Below, piece by piece: positions 11,077 through 20,842 of a stretch of 64,000 bases of DNA. A program made the translations under genes and the position numbers. The stretch comes from Phoma sp. XZ068 (Eukaryota > Ascomycota > Dothideomycetes > Pleosporales > Didymellaceae). The stretch lies in NCBI GenBank assembly GCA_004835665.1, contig ML240445.1:1596001-1660000 (forward strand), in the 5' to 3' direction. Position 1 is the first letter of the stretch; the number at the start of each line of letters is the position of its first letter. The notes below the pieces were generated by a model. The model did not search any database. It was given only the letters and a program-made list of their open reading frames with translations, and was not told where the DNA came from.

Positions 11077-12341
11077 CTACAACCGAGCGCGCGCTGTGCT
11101 CTCCATATCCTCCATCGCGACCTTTGCAACATGAAACAGCATACACGTGTCCGCAAATTTCATACTGTTCTTAAACAGCGTTACCTTGGAGATCTTGAGA
11201 TTTCCAAGTGAAGCCTTGTGTTGCACGAGGAAGTAGCTGAATGCGAGAGCGTTTGGTGTTCCTGAGGCTGTCAGTATTATGTCCATGGGCAATCTTAAGT
11301 CTCGCGGCTAGGTTGGCAGCCTTCAAATGCGTGGTGTTGTCGGAAGATGTAATGTTGTTCACTGGCATACCCAAGTCGTAACTCACCAAGCAGAGCTGCA
11401 CCTTGCTCAGTGTTGGCCTTGATATCATACCCCGGCCAAACTGGAACTTCCTGGTACTTGGCCGTGTCGAGTACTTTCGAGATTACACCATTGGTCTCGA
11501 GGTTCGTAATGGAGATTGACGCAAAATAGCGCATAGTTGAGGGGAAACTACCAGTTGCCGCCTTCCACTTTAGCCAAGCGATGTCGGAGAAAGACTGTAG
11601 ATCTGGCAGACCATCTCCCTGGATCTTGGGGCTGCGCTTGTTGCCTGCATACTTGGGTGATTTACGGTTCATTGCCAGGAGGACTAGTTGGCTGTTAGCT
11701 ATCTCTCTCTAAACGATGATATCGACACGTACCTCCACTAGGATCGAAACCGAAAGTGTACTCGCTGCCTGTCACACGGTAACTCTGCCCATCCACTGTG
11801 TACTGTAGCTGACTGTTATATGGAGTCGGACCGTAGCCACCAGCATCGGCGTTGCCATCACCGTGACTAATCTTGAAAAGTTGGATGCTGCCTCCGTCCG
11901 TGGTGGCCTTGTCGGAAACGCCGATAGCGCGCAGAACATGATCGACACCCCACGCCTTGTCGAATTGAAGGCTCGTCTTGGGTACGGCGGCGTCTTTCCA
12001 CGACCACGTCACCAAAGAGGCTGCGGCGGTATGTTAGGCAATGCATGTGCGTCGAAAGGAGAAGAATGGTCCTTACTAGTGTCTGTGTGAGAGCTTTCAG
12101 AAGAGTCACGAGCTGGCTTGAACAGCTTGCCAGCACCTGCACTCGAGGAATGCATCGCTTTCCAAAAGTTATCGCCCTTGCATTTGCAGATATTGTATAA
12201 ATCGTCCGTGGCGAAGGGGTAAGGCAAGTAAAGCGGACTGTCCCCAGCAGCAACAGTGACATTGTAGTTGCCATCCCAAGGTTGAGCGACTCGGGCAGTT
12301 GCAAGCGCCAGAAAGGCCAAGATGACTATGAATAGCTTCAT
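11077..12341 (-). CDS. secreted single-module paralogue of the 8142-10749 protein
   Basis: Four exons (12077-12341, 11733-12020, 11387-11683, 11077-11261), all joined in phase 1, encode about 344 residues. The ATG at 12341 starts a clear signal peptide (MKLFIVILAFLALATARVAQ). The rest is one copy of the module seen twice in the neighbour: CKCKGDNFWKAM, WGVDHVLRAIG, YRVTGSEYTFGFD, SISITNLETNG, GYDIK and GTPNALAFSYFLVQHKASLG. The three introns sit at the same positions and phase as in each half of the neighbour. The last intron (11262-11386, 125 bp) is more than twice the usual length here. No known domain or enzymatic motif is visible, and function is unknown. The gene looks like the single-module form from which the two-module gene could have arisen, or the reverse. 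Confidence 0.78.
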
Positions 12342-13085
12342 CCTTAGGGGTTGAAAAATGTTCAAGATAGGATAGTGGGGAGAACAAAATAGAAAGTTGA
12401 CCAGAAAAAGTAGCAACTGAAGAGTGCAAGAGGAAGTGGGGCAACAACCGGTAGATCGCAAGGTATCACTGAGAACTCACCTCTACATTTTAGACGTGGG
12501 CAATTCTGGGAGGTGATCGACTATTCTTCTGATCATCCTTTCTTTCACTGGGTGCTTTCCCACTTCTGCAACCCATCATGCTCAACCCACACATTTCTTT
12601 CGACAAGCAGAGACGGAAGGTATTGTCTTTCTCGAAGAACATAAGCATTGCTCCAAACAAACAAGATGTTAGCTGGGTGCGGGACAAGAGATTTATGAGC
12701 GTCTCTTGAACGAAAGCTGTCAACCTTAATAGAGTTCAGTCGACGTAACCAGCGGGACAGCAGAAGACCGCCCTTGTTGGCTAGGAAGCCCTCTAATAGT
12801 GGGGCTCAGCAACCCACTCTTAATTGAATGCAAAAACTTGGATTATTTTGAGGCTTAGTGCGTACATGCAGCAATGTGAACGGACAAAGGTGGTGGTTTC
12901 AGCCTCATTCGAGGCAGGGCGCCCCATTGGAGGGACTGCTAGAAGCATCCCTTCCCAGTCAGACTAGTAACAAAGACACCAGAAAGGCATACGGAATAGA
13001 CTAGATATAAATTGGACACTCTCACTCGTTACCAGTCTTATGACCTCAAGACGAAATTCAATTCCTGAAAACTCAAAATATCACA
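12342..13085. other. intergenic region, divergent promoter area
   Basis: About 740 bp lies between divergently transcribed secreted-protein genes. Only short open frames without features occur. I see no repeat or RNA gene. Confidence 0.45.
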
Positions 13086-13600
13086 ATGATGCACTCACAC
13101 TACACTATTCATCTTATGTTGTCCACGCTTTTGGCCGCCCAAGCACACGGCAACACCGGGGCCACTCCCGACATATCTCTAGACTCAGCATCTGCATTAC
13201 TACCGAGAGATTCCGTGCGGGGGTGTGGCACTCTTGTTGATGAGTCTGGTATTGGCTACACCATGCTCAGTGACGAGAAATGCAGCGGAATTGGGTCGAG
13301 AGCTGGTTCAATCAATATAGGTGAAGGATGTCTCTGTGTTGTCTTCAACGAGGATGGTTGTAGCCTTGATAAGCCTGATTCCTGGAACCTTGTGGCCACT
13401 GGCCCGAAGGTGAATCGTGATTTGAGAGGTTACGAATCGAAGTGGTATCAGTGCACCACCAACGAGCAGTGGGCCCAAGTGAGTAAAACTTTATATGCCC
13501 AACCTATACATATGCTGACTTTCAACAGGGTTGGGTAGACAGAATGTACCTCCATTTGTATGGTGAGCAGGGTGTATCGCCAACGGTTTGGTTCTCTTAG
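13086..13600 (+). CDS. small secreted six-cysteine protein 2
   Basis: Exons 13086-13478 and 13529-13600 around a 50-bp phase-0 intron (donor GTGAGT, branch GCTGAC, acceptor CAACAG) encode 154 residues. A signal peptide covers about residues 1-22 (MMHSHYTIHLMLSTLLAAQA..). The mature part has exactly six cysteines in the order C, C, C-x-C, C, C: RGC, EKC, EGCLC, DGC, YQC. Thirty residues separate the last two, as in the proteins at 7409 and 13846. Unlike those, the intron lies after the last cysteine. The gene is 245 bp upstream of the third family member on the same strand. A second ATG three bases on would shorten the protein by one residue. Role unknown; secretion and cysteines suggest an extracellular, possibly host-directed protein (inference). 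Confidence 0.72.
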
Positions 13601-13845
13601 CTTTTAATCCACAGCTGACGGGCCATTACTCACGTCATTGCATGTAAACGTACGGCAAGCGCGTTGCGCAATATCAGGTCACGTCATAGTTCCCGTCGTT
13701 TGCCTCTTTTTTTTTTTTGCTCGAAGTGAAGGTGCGTTCCTGGTGTTACAGGCGACCGCACCCACCACAAATCTTGTGACCGTGTTCGAACTCTTACCAG
13801 GACCCTCTAACTCCACTCCAACCACCTCCAACAATATCAGTCATC

Positions 13846-14344
13846 ATGAAAGTGCTCTTCGCTCTCTTGTCGCTGGCTGCTAGCTTCGCCGTCAACGCTG
13901 CAGCGGTCAGCGACAATATGGGTACTTCAGCAACGCAAGACAACCGAAATATTGACGTCGACACTGCTTACACCACCGCATCCCGTTTCTCATGTGGCCA
14001 GTACAAGTTCCAGGACGGCACCGTTCAAGAATTCTACAGCCAGGTGTGGGCCGGTCTTCCAGCGAATGAAATGGTTTGCCGCTACTTCAAGTACGAATTT
14101 CGCGATAAGAAGGGCCAAGAGGGTACGATGGTCGCTGCCAAGGTCGACCTTGGTTGCACTTGTTTCTTCTACGAGTGAGTCTCAGAGGTTCGATAATTTT
14201 CGTCATGTACTGAAATATGTCGCTAGGAAGCCCTGTGATCCCAACGGTGGCCATGCCGAGGCCTGGACTGGCTGGTCAGGATGGCAGAACTACGTCTCAA
14301 CCGACAAGAAGTTCAAGGGCTGGTACTGCTTCGAGCAATCTTGA
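13846..14344 (+). CDS. small secreted six-cysteine protein 3
   Basis: Exons 13846-14174 and 14227-14344 with a 52-bp phase-2 intron encode 148 residues. The signal peptide MKVLFALLSLAASFAVNAAA is followed by an acidic, Asn/Asp/Thr-rich propeptide-like stretch. Six cysteines follow the family order (FSC, MVC, LGCTCFFY, KPC, WYC) with 30 residues between the last two. The CTC-F-Y block immediately before the intron is nearly the same as in protein 1 (CTCRFY), and the intron has the same phase and position. The C-terminal third is aromatic-rich (WTGWSGWQNYV). No known domain is recognised. Family membership rests on cysteine spacing plus the shared intron, since overall sequence identity is low. 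Confidence 0.78.
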
Positions 14345-14893
14345 TTGAGACCGAAGACGCAAAAGTCACCGAATCGTGACCCTTCATGCCCGGAAAACAT
14401 ACTGGGGACTTGGACAGGCGCAACGGTGGAATCGAGGTATCGAGGGTGCTGTCCGTTTGGGCGTTTCTTACGAATGATAGCTTGAGCCTCTTCAGGTTTG
14501 ATAATCAGGAAGATAGTAATCGATTGTCACTTCCATGCCCTGGGTGTTGTTGTTCCCCTTTATTTATCTTGGGCATTTTTTATAGACGCATCCTTTTGTA
14601 TCTTGTAATAGTGGAACTAACCTAACCTATACGAACTGCGCTTCGATAACATTCTAGAATCGCACATCAATGACGGAAACTGGCTAGCTCTGTAACATAG
14701 TCAACATGCATTGCACTTTGAACACGTACGATGCATTCTGTACATGAAAAAGAGACAGCAAGTTGATCTCGGGTGTTTACTGCATGTTTTGAGGCCGTTA
14801 CTGATTATATGTAGCTCAATCGTCAATTCGCTCTTGAAAATAGATAGTAATATACAGTTTTACTCGCTGAAATGCTGTAGTGCGCTCTTCTCC
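14345..14893. other. intergenic region, right edge of the secreted-protein island
   Basis: This is the 3' flanks of two convergent genes. Open frames here are short and unremarkable. Nothing further is seen. Confidence 0.45.
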
Positions 14894-16633
14894 TTACAAC
14901 CACGCAATATTCTCCAGCTTGTCAACACCATACGGCACACTGGGCGTCAGCCATCTCGCAGCCTCGGCTCCTTCCAACTGTGGCACCGGCTTCAGCACAC
15001 TCAGCTTCTGTCCACCGAAGGCGCTGCCCTCAAAACTCTGATACCACCCGCTTTGCTCGTCCATGTAGTCTCCAAGGACCTTCTTCCAGCCCTTCCAGAC
15101 AGTGACAAGCAGATCAAGCACATGGTGGCTGCCCCTCATCTCACCCCACTGGAACCTCTCCTGGCACTCCTTCACCGTTTGCAGAGGATATAGTCCAACA
15201 TCTTCTCTTAGCGCATACGCATTCACGCCCGCAAGACTAGAATGGACCTCCCAGCTGCCACCCTTGATCGCGCGCTCCTTAAGCGCCAGCATCGCGCCCA
15301 CAGCTCCCAATACACCAGTCGACATATCCGAGATGGGCAAGCTGGGCAAGACAGCCTCGTGTTTTTGCAGACCCTGTGTCGCCTCGAGGGCCCGGCCAGT
15401 CACGTAAGCAGACCCCGCCGCCGCATCTGCAATCTGCTGCCACCCAGGGCGTTCCTTGTAGTATCCATCAGGTCCGTAGCAATTCTCAGAGACGTAGACG
15501 ATGCCCTTGCCGCGCTTACCGGCCATCTCGAGGAGCTCTTCTACACCAAGACCAAACTTCTTCATCTTGCCCAGGCGGAAACCCTGGATGAATACGTCGG
15601 CGTCGGCGAGAAGGGCGTGCAGGTGCTGGAGGTCGGAGGCATTACGCAGGTCGACGGTGGATGTGCGTTTCCCAGCGTTGAGAGTCAGTTGCATGATGTT
15701 GATGTCGGGGAGATGTGGTGCGTTGAGACGGATCACGTCGGCGCCGAAGGAGGCGAGGATTGTGCCGATTTCAGGTCCTGCAATGACGCGTGTGAGCTCG
15801 ACGACCTTGACGCCGGCTAGTGGGCGAGGATCGCGAGGGTTCAGAGGAGGGAATGCAACGGGTGGGGTAGGTACGGCGTGGGTTTGTTGTTTGACGTTGA
15901 CAAGGGGATGAGCTGCCAGTGATTTGCCCATGTTAGACTTGTTCCACTGTTCAGGTGTGAAGCATATCGAGCCACAGAAGCCGTTGAGAAGGTTGTTCAT
16001 CTCAAGCTCCTCCGGGCTGTATTTCTTTGTATGCTCAGCAATGAGCTTTGCAGCATCTTCGTTGCTCGACACATTCGCACTTGCGTTGATGCCAATGCTC
16101 TCCAGGACTGGTTTGGCGTTCATGCTGCCGTGCAACGAGTACCACGTCTCGGGGTTCTTGGTAGGATACAGAGCAGTTGTGCGGTATTTGAGGGGTGTAT
16201 CGGTCCAGCCTTGTTCCCAGTCTGGTACGAGGTCGCCCAACTTCTTCTGTGCAGCCATGCTGAGAACATCCTCGCCGTTGAGGAAGGCAGTGGCAATACA
16301 GCCGAACCATATCGCGGCGTGTGTAGTGTTGACTGTGATTTGGCGCTTATCGTCCTTTGAACCCCTCAGAGTAAGAATCTCCTCTGCGATGACACCGCAC
16401 ATAGCATGTAACGCGGCTGCTACTGATGTTGCCTTGATGGGCCCGGGAATAACGGGGTAGTCTTCACCCGTGAACTTGACTCTCGAAAGGATGGCCTCAT
16501 CCTGCGTGAAGCCGGGTGTTTGTGATGCGATGAGACGAAAGATTCGGGAAGTGTCCTCAGGGACTGGGACAAATGTTTTATCGGTATGCGTTCCTGGACC
16601 GTAGACATCTGCGACACGGTCTTGTGTAGCCAT
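14894..16633 (-). CDS. class III CoA-transferase (CaiB/BaiF family)
   Basis: A single intronless frame encodes 579 residues from the ATG at 16633 (MATQDRVADVYGPG); the longer open frame upstream starts in promoter sequence. The C-terminal half carries the family signature PLAGVKVVELTRVIAGPEIG and LASFGADVIRLN. DADVFIQGFRLG and GIVYVSENCYGPDG follow, as in fungal CaiB/BaiF proteins. The N-terminal half is more variable, as in the two-lobed fungal forms. These enzymes move CoA between carboxylic acids without a covalent phosphorylated intermediate; the substrate here is unknown. No signal peptide or clear targeting sequence is seen. It is divergently transcribed from a 3-hydroxyacyl-CoA/carnitine-type dehydrogenase, so the two may act in one CoA-ester or carnitine pathway (inference). 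Confidence 0.87.
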   Translation of the reverse strand: MATQDRVADVYGPGTHTDKTFVPVPEDTSRIFRLIASQTPGFTQDEAILSRVKFTGEDYPVIPGPIKATSVAAALHAMCGVIAEEILTLRGSKDDKRQITVNTTHAAIWFGCIATAFLNGEDVLSMAAQKKLGDLVPDWEQGWTDTPLKYRTTALYPTKNPETWYSLHGSMNAKPVLESIGINASANVSSNEDAAKLIAEHTKKYSPEELEMNNLLNGFCGSICFTPEQWNKSNMGKSLAAHPLVNVKQQTHAVPTPPVAFPPLNPRDPRPLAGVKVVELTRVIAGPEIGTILASFGADVIRLNAPHLPDINIMQLTLNAGKRTSTVDLRNASDLQHLHALLADADVFIQGFRLGKMKKFGLGVEELLEMAGKRGKGIVYVSENCYGPDGYYKERPGWQQIADAAAGSAYVTGRALEATQGLQKHEAVLPSLPISDMSTGVLGAVGAMLALKERAIKGGSWEVHSSLAGVNAYALREDVGLYPLQTVKECQERFQWGEMRGSHHVLDLLVTVWKGWKKVLGDYMDEQSGWYQSFEGSAFGGQKLSVLKPVPQLEGAEAARWLTPSVPYGVDKLENIAWL

Positions 16634-17350
16634 GATGGTGTTCGTAATGACTGTGATAATTTGTAGATTATGTTTACAGTATGAGAGTAGACTTGGTAAA
16701 TCAAAACGATCTTGTGTGCAGAGGTAAATGTAGCCAAGCACCCTACATGGAAACAGGATACTTATATGACGGCTCTTTGATGCTCGTTACCCAATTCACG
16801 ACCCTTGTCAATCACCAATGACCGCATGACGGAAGCCCGGTCCCTATTTCGGATATGCAGAGTACTTTGCATTCGTACGATGCTCCTGCAGTGTCGGTCA
16901 AGATTGAGGGGTGTGGAGCGTCCACGCAGCCCTATGGGGCGCGGCATCATTCCGCATTACACCGTGTCCAGGTTTGCCGATGTTCACCGGCACCTCGAAT
17001 TACCTTGCAGCTTTACTGTCACAGCTTTGCTGTATGTTCTGACTTGCCAGTGCTTTCGAAGGTGGTGTTCCAGGGTTAAAATTTCTTGCTTCCATGATCG
17101 GCCCGAACCGATGGGATGGTGATCGGATCGACATGATGTATTGTCCGAGCTATCACCGTTTCAGTCACATCAAGATGCTGGTATCCGTATCGTGCGAGGG
17201 CATGTATCGCGGCCGAATACTGTTTGTAAATTTTACGAATTGTTGTTATATGTGATGTCGCGCTGTATGTGTACCGTACTTTGAATAATTCTGGATATTC
17301 CCAACTTTCAACTCTTCGTTTTCATCCGTCAGACACTGTAAATCCTCACA
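16634..17350. promoter_or_regulatory. shared divergent promoter region of the CoA-transferase and dehydrogenase genes
   Basis: A 717-bp gene-free interval separates the two start codons. The head-to-head arrangement allows co-regulation. I could not identify a specific binding site with confidence. Confidence 0.4.
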
Positions 17351-18343
17351 ATGCCTCATTCTACTACTATCCCCATTCAACATATCTCTATCATCGGCTG
17401 CGGCTCAATCGGCGCATCCTGGGCAGCACTGTTCCTCGCGCAAGGCTTGACAGTTACAGCCTTCGATATCAACGCCGCGGCGGAGACAACATTACGGAAG
17501 CTCGTCACAAATGCTCTCCCTGTTCTCAAGTCACTTGGCCTGCAGAAGAGCCCATTTGCTTCTGCCGACAGCATCGTCTTCACAACCGACCTAAAAGAAG
17601 CACTACGACATGCAGACTTTGTGCAAGAAAACGGGCCAGAGAGGCTAGAGCTCAAGCAGAAGATGTTCGAAGAGATGGCCAGCCTGGTCAGATCTGATGT
17701 CATCCTCGCAACATCATCCAGTGGACTCACATGCAGCTCTGTACAAGACGGCATGTCTTACGCAGCAAAACCCGAGAGAGTGGTTGTCGGCCACCCATTC
17801 AACCCTCCACATCTCATTCCCCTCGTTGAAGTTGTCGGCGGGCAACGAACATCACAAGAAACTATTGACAGGACAATGGCCTTCTACAACGGCGTAGGCA
17901 AAAAAGCCGTTCACGTCAAGAAAGAAGTTGTAGGCCACATTGCAAACCGACTTCAGGCGGCGTTGATGCGCGAAATGCTGTCCATGCTGCAAAGCGACAC
18001 ATGCAGTATCTCCGACATTGACGATGCTATGGCATTCGGACCGGGTCTAAGATGGGGTATTATGGGCCCAAACACGCTTTTCCATCTTGCTGGTGGCGAG
18101 CATGGCGCGCAACACATGGCAGATCATTTGCTTGAGCCAATAACGACATGGTGGGCTAAGGAAGATCCGGTTCTTGACGATGCGCTGAAGAAGAAGTGGG
18201 TGGACAGTACATTGGAGTGCGTCAAAGAGAGGAAGTTCGACGACTTGGTTACGCAGAGAGATAGCGAGTTGGTACAGTTACTGAATCTGAGGAATGAGTG
18301 GGACGGGTATGCAGAGGCAAGGAAGGGGCAGTCAATACAGTAG
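17351..18343 (+). CDS. 3-hydroxyacyl-CoA dehydrogenase family protein (L-carnitine/L-gulonate dehydrogenase-like)
   Basis: An intronless 330-residue protein. The N-terminal Rossmann fold shows IIGCGSIGASWAALF (GxGxxG at residues 16-21) with an Asp (FDI) closing strand 2, which favours NAD over NADP. The catalytic His block GHPFNPPHLIPLVEVVGG is at about 147-164, followed by GHIANRLQAALMREM and GPGLRWGIMGPNTLFHLAGG. This single-domain architecture of about 320 residues matches L-carnitine dehydrogenase and lambda-crystallin type enzymes rather than two-domain mitochondrial HAD. Which substrate it oxidises cannot be read from the sequence. No targeting signal is evident. Its divergent partner is a CoA-transferase, and a YWTD propeller protein lies downstream on the same strand. 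Confidence 0.88.
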   Translation: MPHSTTIPIQHISIIGCGSIGASWAALFLAQGLTVTAFDINAAAETTLRKLVTNALPVLKSLGLQKSPFASADSIVFTTDLKEALRHADFVQENGPERLELKQKMFEEMASLVRSDVILATSSSGLTCSSVQDGMSYAAKPERVVVGHPFNPPHLIPLVEVVGGQRTSQETIDRTMAFYNGVGKKAVHVKKEVVGHIANRLQAALMREMLSMLQSDTCSISDIDDAMAFGPGLRWGIMGPNTLFHLAGGEHGAQHMADHLLEPITTWWAKEDPVLDDALKKKWVDSTLECVKERKFDDLVTQRDSELVQLLNLRNEWDGYAEARKGQSIQ

Positions 18344-18898
18344 AATTCACATAGCCATCAAAGCGTTCTTTCCATTTCAGCGTATCAACTGCCTATCCAC
18401 AACATCATGTCTGACGACAATAATGCTCCGCGTCCAATGAGCAGTCACGTGGCGACGTCTGATACGACCAATCGGCGAGTTTCCTGCTATCTCCAGAGAA
18501 CCACGTGTCGCACGTGCCCGGCTGCAAGAACGTTTCTTCAAGTGCGGCTCTGTTCCTAGCGCGATCTGATAGTTACCCCGAGGCCTCGGCCGAACCTGCC
18601 AACAGCCTCGCGCGTATCAATGTCTTTCTTCACCGACATGGATTGTTTCATTTCGCTCCACTGTCGTCGATGGTCTGGCCGAAGAAAGATGTTTGAAAAT
18701 ATGGACCTTCACCGAGTGATATCCGACTGACGCAATCTGGCAGTGCTAACGCCTCAGTCGTGATATATGCTCTGTGCCCCAACTGCATATGCTGGATCAT
18801 ACTACAAAGTAATTCTTCACAAATTATTGAACAAGATCCATTCCAATACAAAAACATATCATTGAACAAGAATTAATTTTTATTGAAACTTAACGAAA
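18344..18898. other. intergenic region
   Basis: This is 3' flank of the dehydrogenase and promoter of the YWTD-protein gene, which becomes AT-rich just before 18899. No further feature is supported. Confidence 0.4.
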
Positions 18899-19825
18899 AT
18901 GCCGTCGATCCAAGACCTACCCCAATCGCCGCAATCGAAACGCCTCCTAGTCCTCGACTGCGCCCTCTCAACTCCCAACTACTCCGGCGGCCGCATCATC
19001 TCAACAACCACATCCGGCACAGAAACACACAATGTCGTCTCCAACATGTCCACTCTACCGGACGGAATCACAATCGACCATGCCGCGGGCCACATGTACG
19101 TAACGCAGATGGGCAGCTCGCTCGGCTCCAACAGCGGCAGCATCGTTCGCTCCAACCTCGACGGATCGGACTGGCAAGTCGTCGTCGAGAAAGGCAGCGT
19201 GGGCGTATGGACACCGAAGCAGATTACTTTTGTTGAGGATGCGGGGAGCAAATGGATCTACTGGTGTGATCGGGAGGGTATGAAAGTCATGCGGGCGTGT
19301 GTTGATGCGTTGCCTGCTCAAGCGGAGGTACTCGTTAGCACTGGGGATCCGGCGAACGGCGATGGAGAGGACAAGCGGAATTGGTGTGTGGGTGTCGCTG
19401 TGGATGTGGCGAGAAGAGAGCTGTACTGGAGTCAAAAAGGCCTGTCGAAGGGGTTTGAGGGCAGGATATTCAGAGCGAGCATCAAGGATGCTGAAGCGTC
19501 GAAGGAGGTCCTGTTTGATCGACTCCCGGAGCCAATTGATCTCGAACTCGACGAAGAAAGCCACACGCTGTACTGGACGGACCGTGGTGACCCGCCAAGG
19601 GGAAATTCGCTGAATCGCGTGTTCGTTGGGAGTGACAAGGCTGGCACAGTAGAGATTCTGGCAACAAGATTCCACGAAACGATTGGGCTTGCGCTGGATA
19701 AGCAGGGCGGGAAGGTGTATGTCAGTGATCTGGCGGGCGGAGTGTACGAAATCGATCTTGTGTCGCGGAAGAAGAAGGTACTGTTTCCAGAGCTGGGAGA
19801 TCTGACCGGCATTGCGTTAGTGTAG
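18899..19825 (+). CDS. YWTD-type beta-propeller protein (LDL-receptor class B repeat-like)
   Basis: An intronless 308-residue protein without a signal peptide. Repeated blades are visible: LPDGITIDHAAGHMYVTQ, KWIYWCDREGMKVMRACVD, VGVAVDVARRELYWSQKG, PIDLELDEESHTLYWTDRGD and IGLALDKQGGKVYVSDLAGG. The Asp-plus-(L/M)YW(T/S) pattern is that of YWTD repeats; six blades would close a propeller. Small intracellular proteins of this type are common in filamentous ascomycetes, often annotated as hypothetical or SMP-30-like. Function is unknown; a lactonase or ligand-binding role would be speculation. It may be expressed with the upstream dehydrogenase, but the 555-bp gap gives no direct support for that. 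Confidence 0.82.
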   Translation: MPSIQDLPQSPQSKRLLVLDCALSTPNYSGGRIISTTTSGTETHNVVSNMSTLPDGITIDHAAGHMYVTQMGSSLGSNSGSIVRSNLDGSDWQVVVEKGSVGVWTPKQITFVEDAGSKWIYWCDREGMKVMRACVDALPAQAEVLVSTGDPANGDGEDKRNWCVGVAVDVARRELYWSQKGLSKGFEGRIFRASIKDAEASKEVLFDRLPEPIDLELDEESHTLYWTDRGDPPRGNSLNRVFVGSDKAGTVEILATRFHETIGLALDKQGGKVYVSDLAGGVYEIDLVSRKKKVLFPELGDLTGIALV

Positions 19826-20149
19826 AAAGTCAAGTAATGTTAATGATTTGAAGTGGGGTGTTCGTTAAATTTATCCCTTACATCATCTATCATACAAAGG
19901 CATGTTACTACCATGTCAGTAAAGTCTTCGATCCTGCTCTCCAGTCCGTGTCGTTGTAGAGTGTGCCTCGAGAGTCTCACACTTGAGACGCAAATGATGA
20001 TGAAACGTGCCGTTTGGAGGCTTAAGGCAGACACGTGTGGCTTGCAACCGTCATAGTCTTGGAGTAAGAAGATCTGCCGGTCGCTTGAAAGCTCCTACGC
20101 TTGCCTGTAGCCGATCCTTTCCGCGTCTTGATGCCTGTTGCACACTCGC
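19826..20149. other. intergenic region between convergent genes
   Basis: A short 3'-3' interval; no gene or repeat is recognised. Confidence 0.4.
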
Positions 20150-20576
20150 CTACTTGAACTTGGGCATAACCGGCCTTTTCGTCACCGCCAGTGCAACCCA
20201 GCCAGCTATAAGAGCCAAGCCACCAAGGGGTGTAACAGGCCCCAGGTACTTCCCAAACCGCTGCGGATCCAACACCAGCAGATACAGGCTACCAGAGAAC
20301 ATCGTCATGCCTGCGGTCAGCAACCCCATGGCAACTGTGTTCTGCGGAGCGGCAACAGACGCAAATGTCAGGACAGCAGAGTGAATCATCTGATACTGCG
20401 CCGCTGTTCCCCAGTTCGCTGGATAATGAATTAGTCGTGAAGGTAAGTATTTGGGTTGCTGGCGTACCGATACGAGCTGGGTCTGAGATTCGCTTCTTCA
20501 AGCCGTGCGCGCCGAATGCGCCAAGCATGACGCTGGAGGCGCCGTAGAGACAGCCGATTGTCCAGAAGGGTGGCAT
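20150..20576 (-). CDS. TMEM256/DUF423 family small membrane protein
   Basis: Exons 20468-20576 and 20150-20418 around a 49-bp phase-1 intron encode 125 residues. The first exon gives MPPFWTIGCLYGASSVMLGA then FGAHGLKKR, the conserved N-terminus of the DUF423 family (bacterial YgdD, animal TMEM256). Four hydrophobic segments follow, including GLLTAGMTMFSGSLYLLVL and PLGGLALIAGWVALAV. The glycine-rich PLGG(L)ALIAGW block is typical. It is an integral membrane protein of unknown function. The splice restores the family block NWGTAAQYQMIHSAVL. It lies 3' of the YWTD gene and is convergent with it. Confidence 0.88.
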
Positions 20577-20842
20577 CGTTGCAATTGATGATGTACGATG
20601 ATTTTGGAGGGTAATGGGGACTGCAGTGAGAAAGATGAAGTCAAGGTGCTGCGATTAGCGTGGGGAAGCTATGACGCTCGGGGTGCGGAGGTTTCGGAGA
20701 CGCGAGCGCGAGGCTGGCATGCATCACCAAGACTGACTAGATGTACAATAGATGTACAATACATTGGCGCATATGATCAACGTTGCACTGTTCAAGAATG
20801 ATTACCAGATCGAACAACTTTTGCGGTAATCTATCGGTATCT

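Noticed and set aside
12490..12723. Possible extra small protein between the secreted-protein genes
   Set aside because: No signal peptide and few cysteines; it does not fit the six-cysteine pattern.
15242..15820. 192-codon open frame antisense to the CoA-transferase
   Set aside because: Shadow frame; no start context or family features.
14894..19825. Calling this a proven carnitine-degradation cluster
   Set aside because: Substrate cannot be read from sequence and the families have many members; kept only as a hypothesis.
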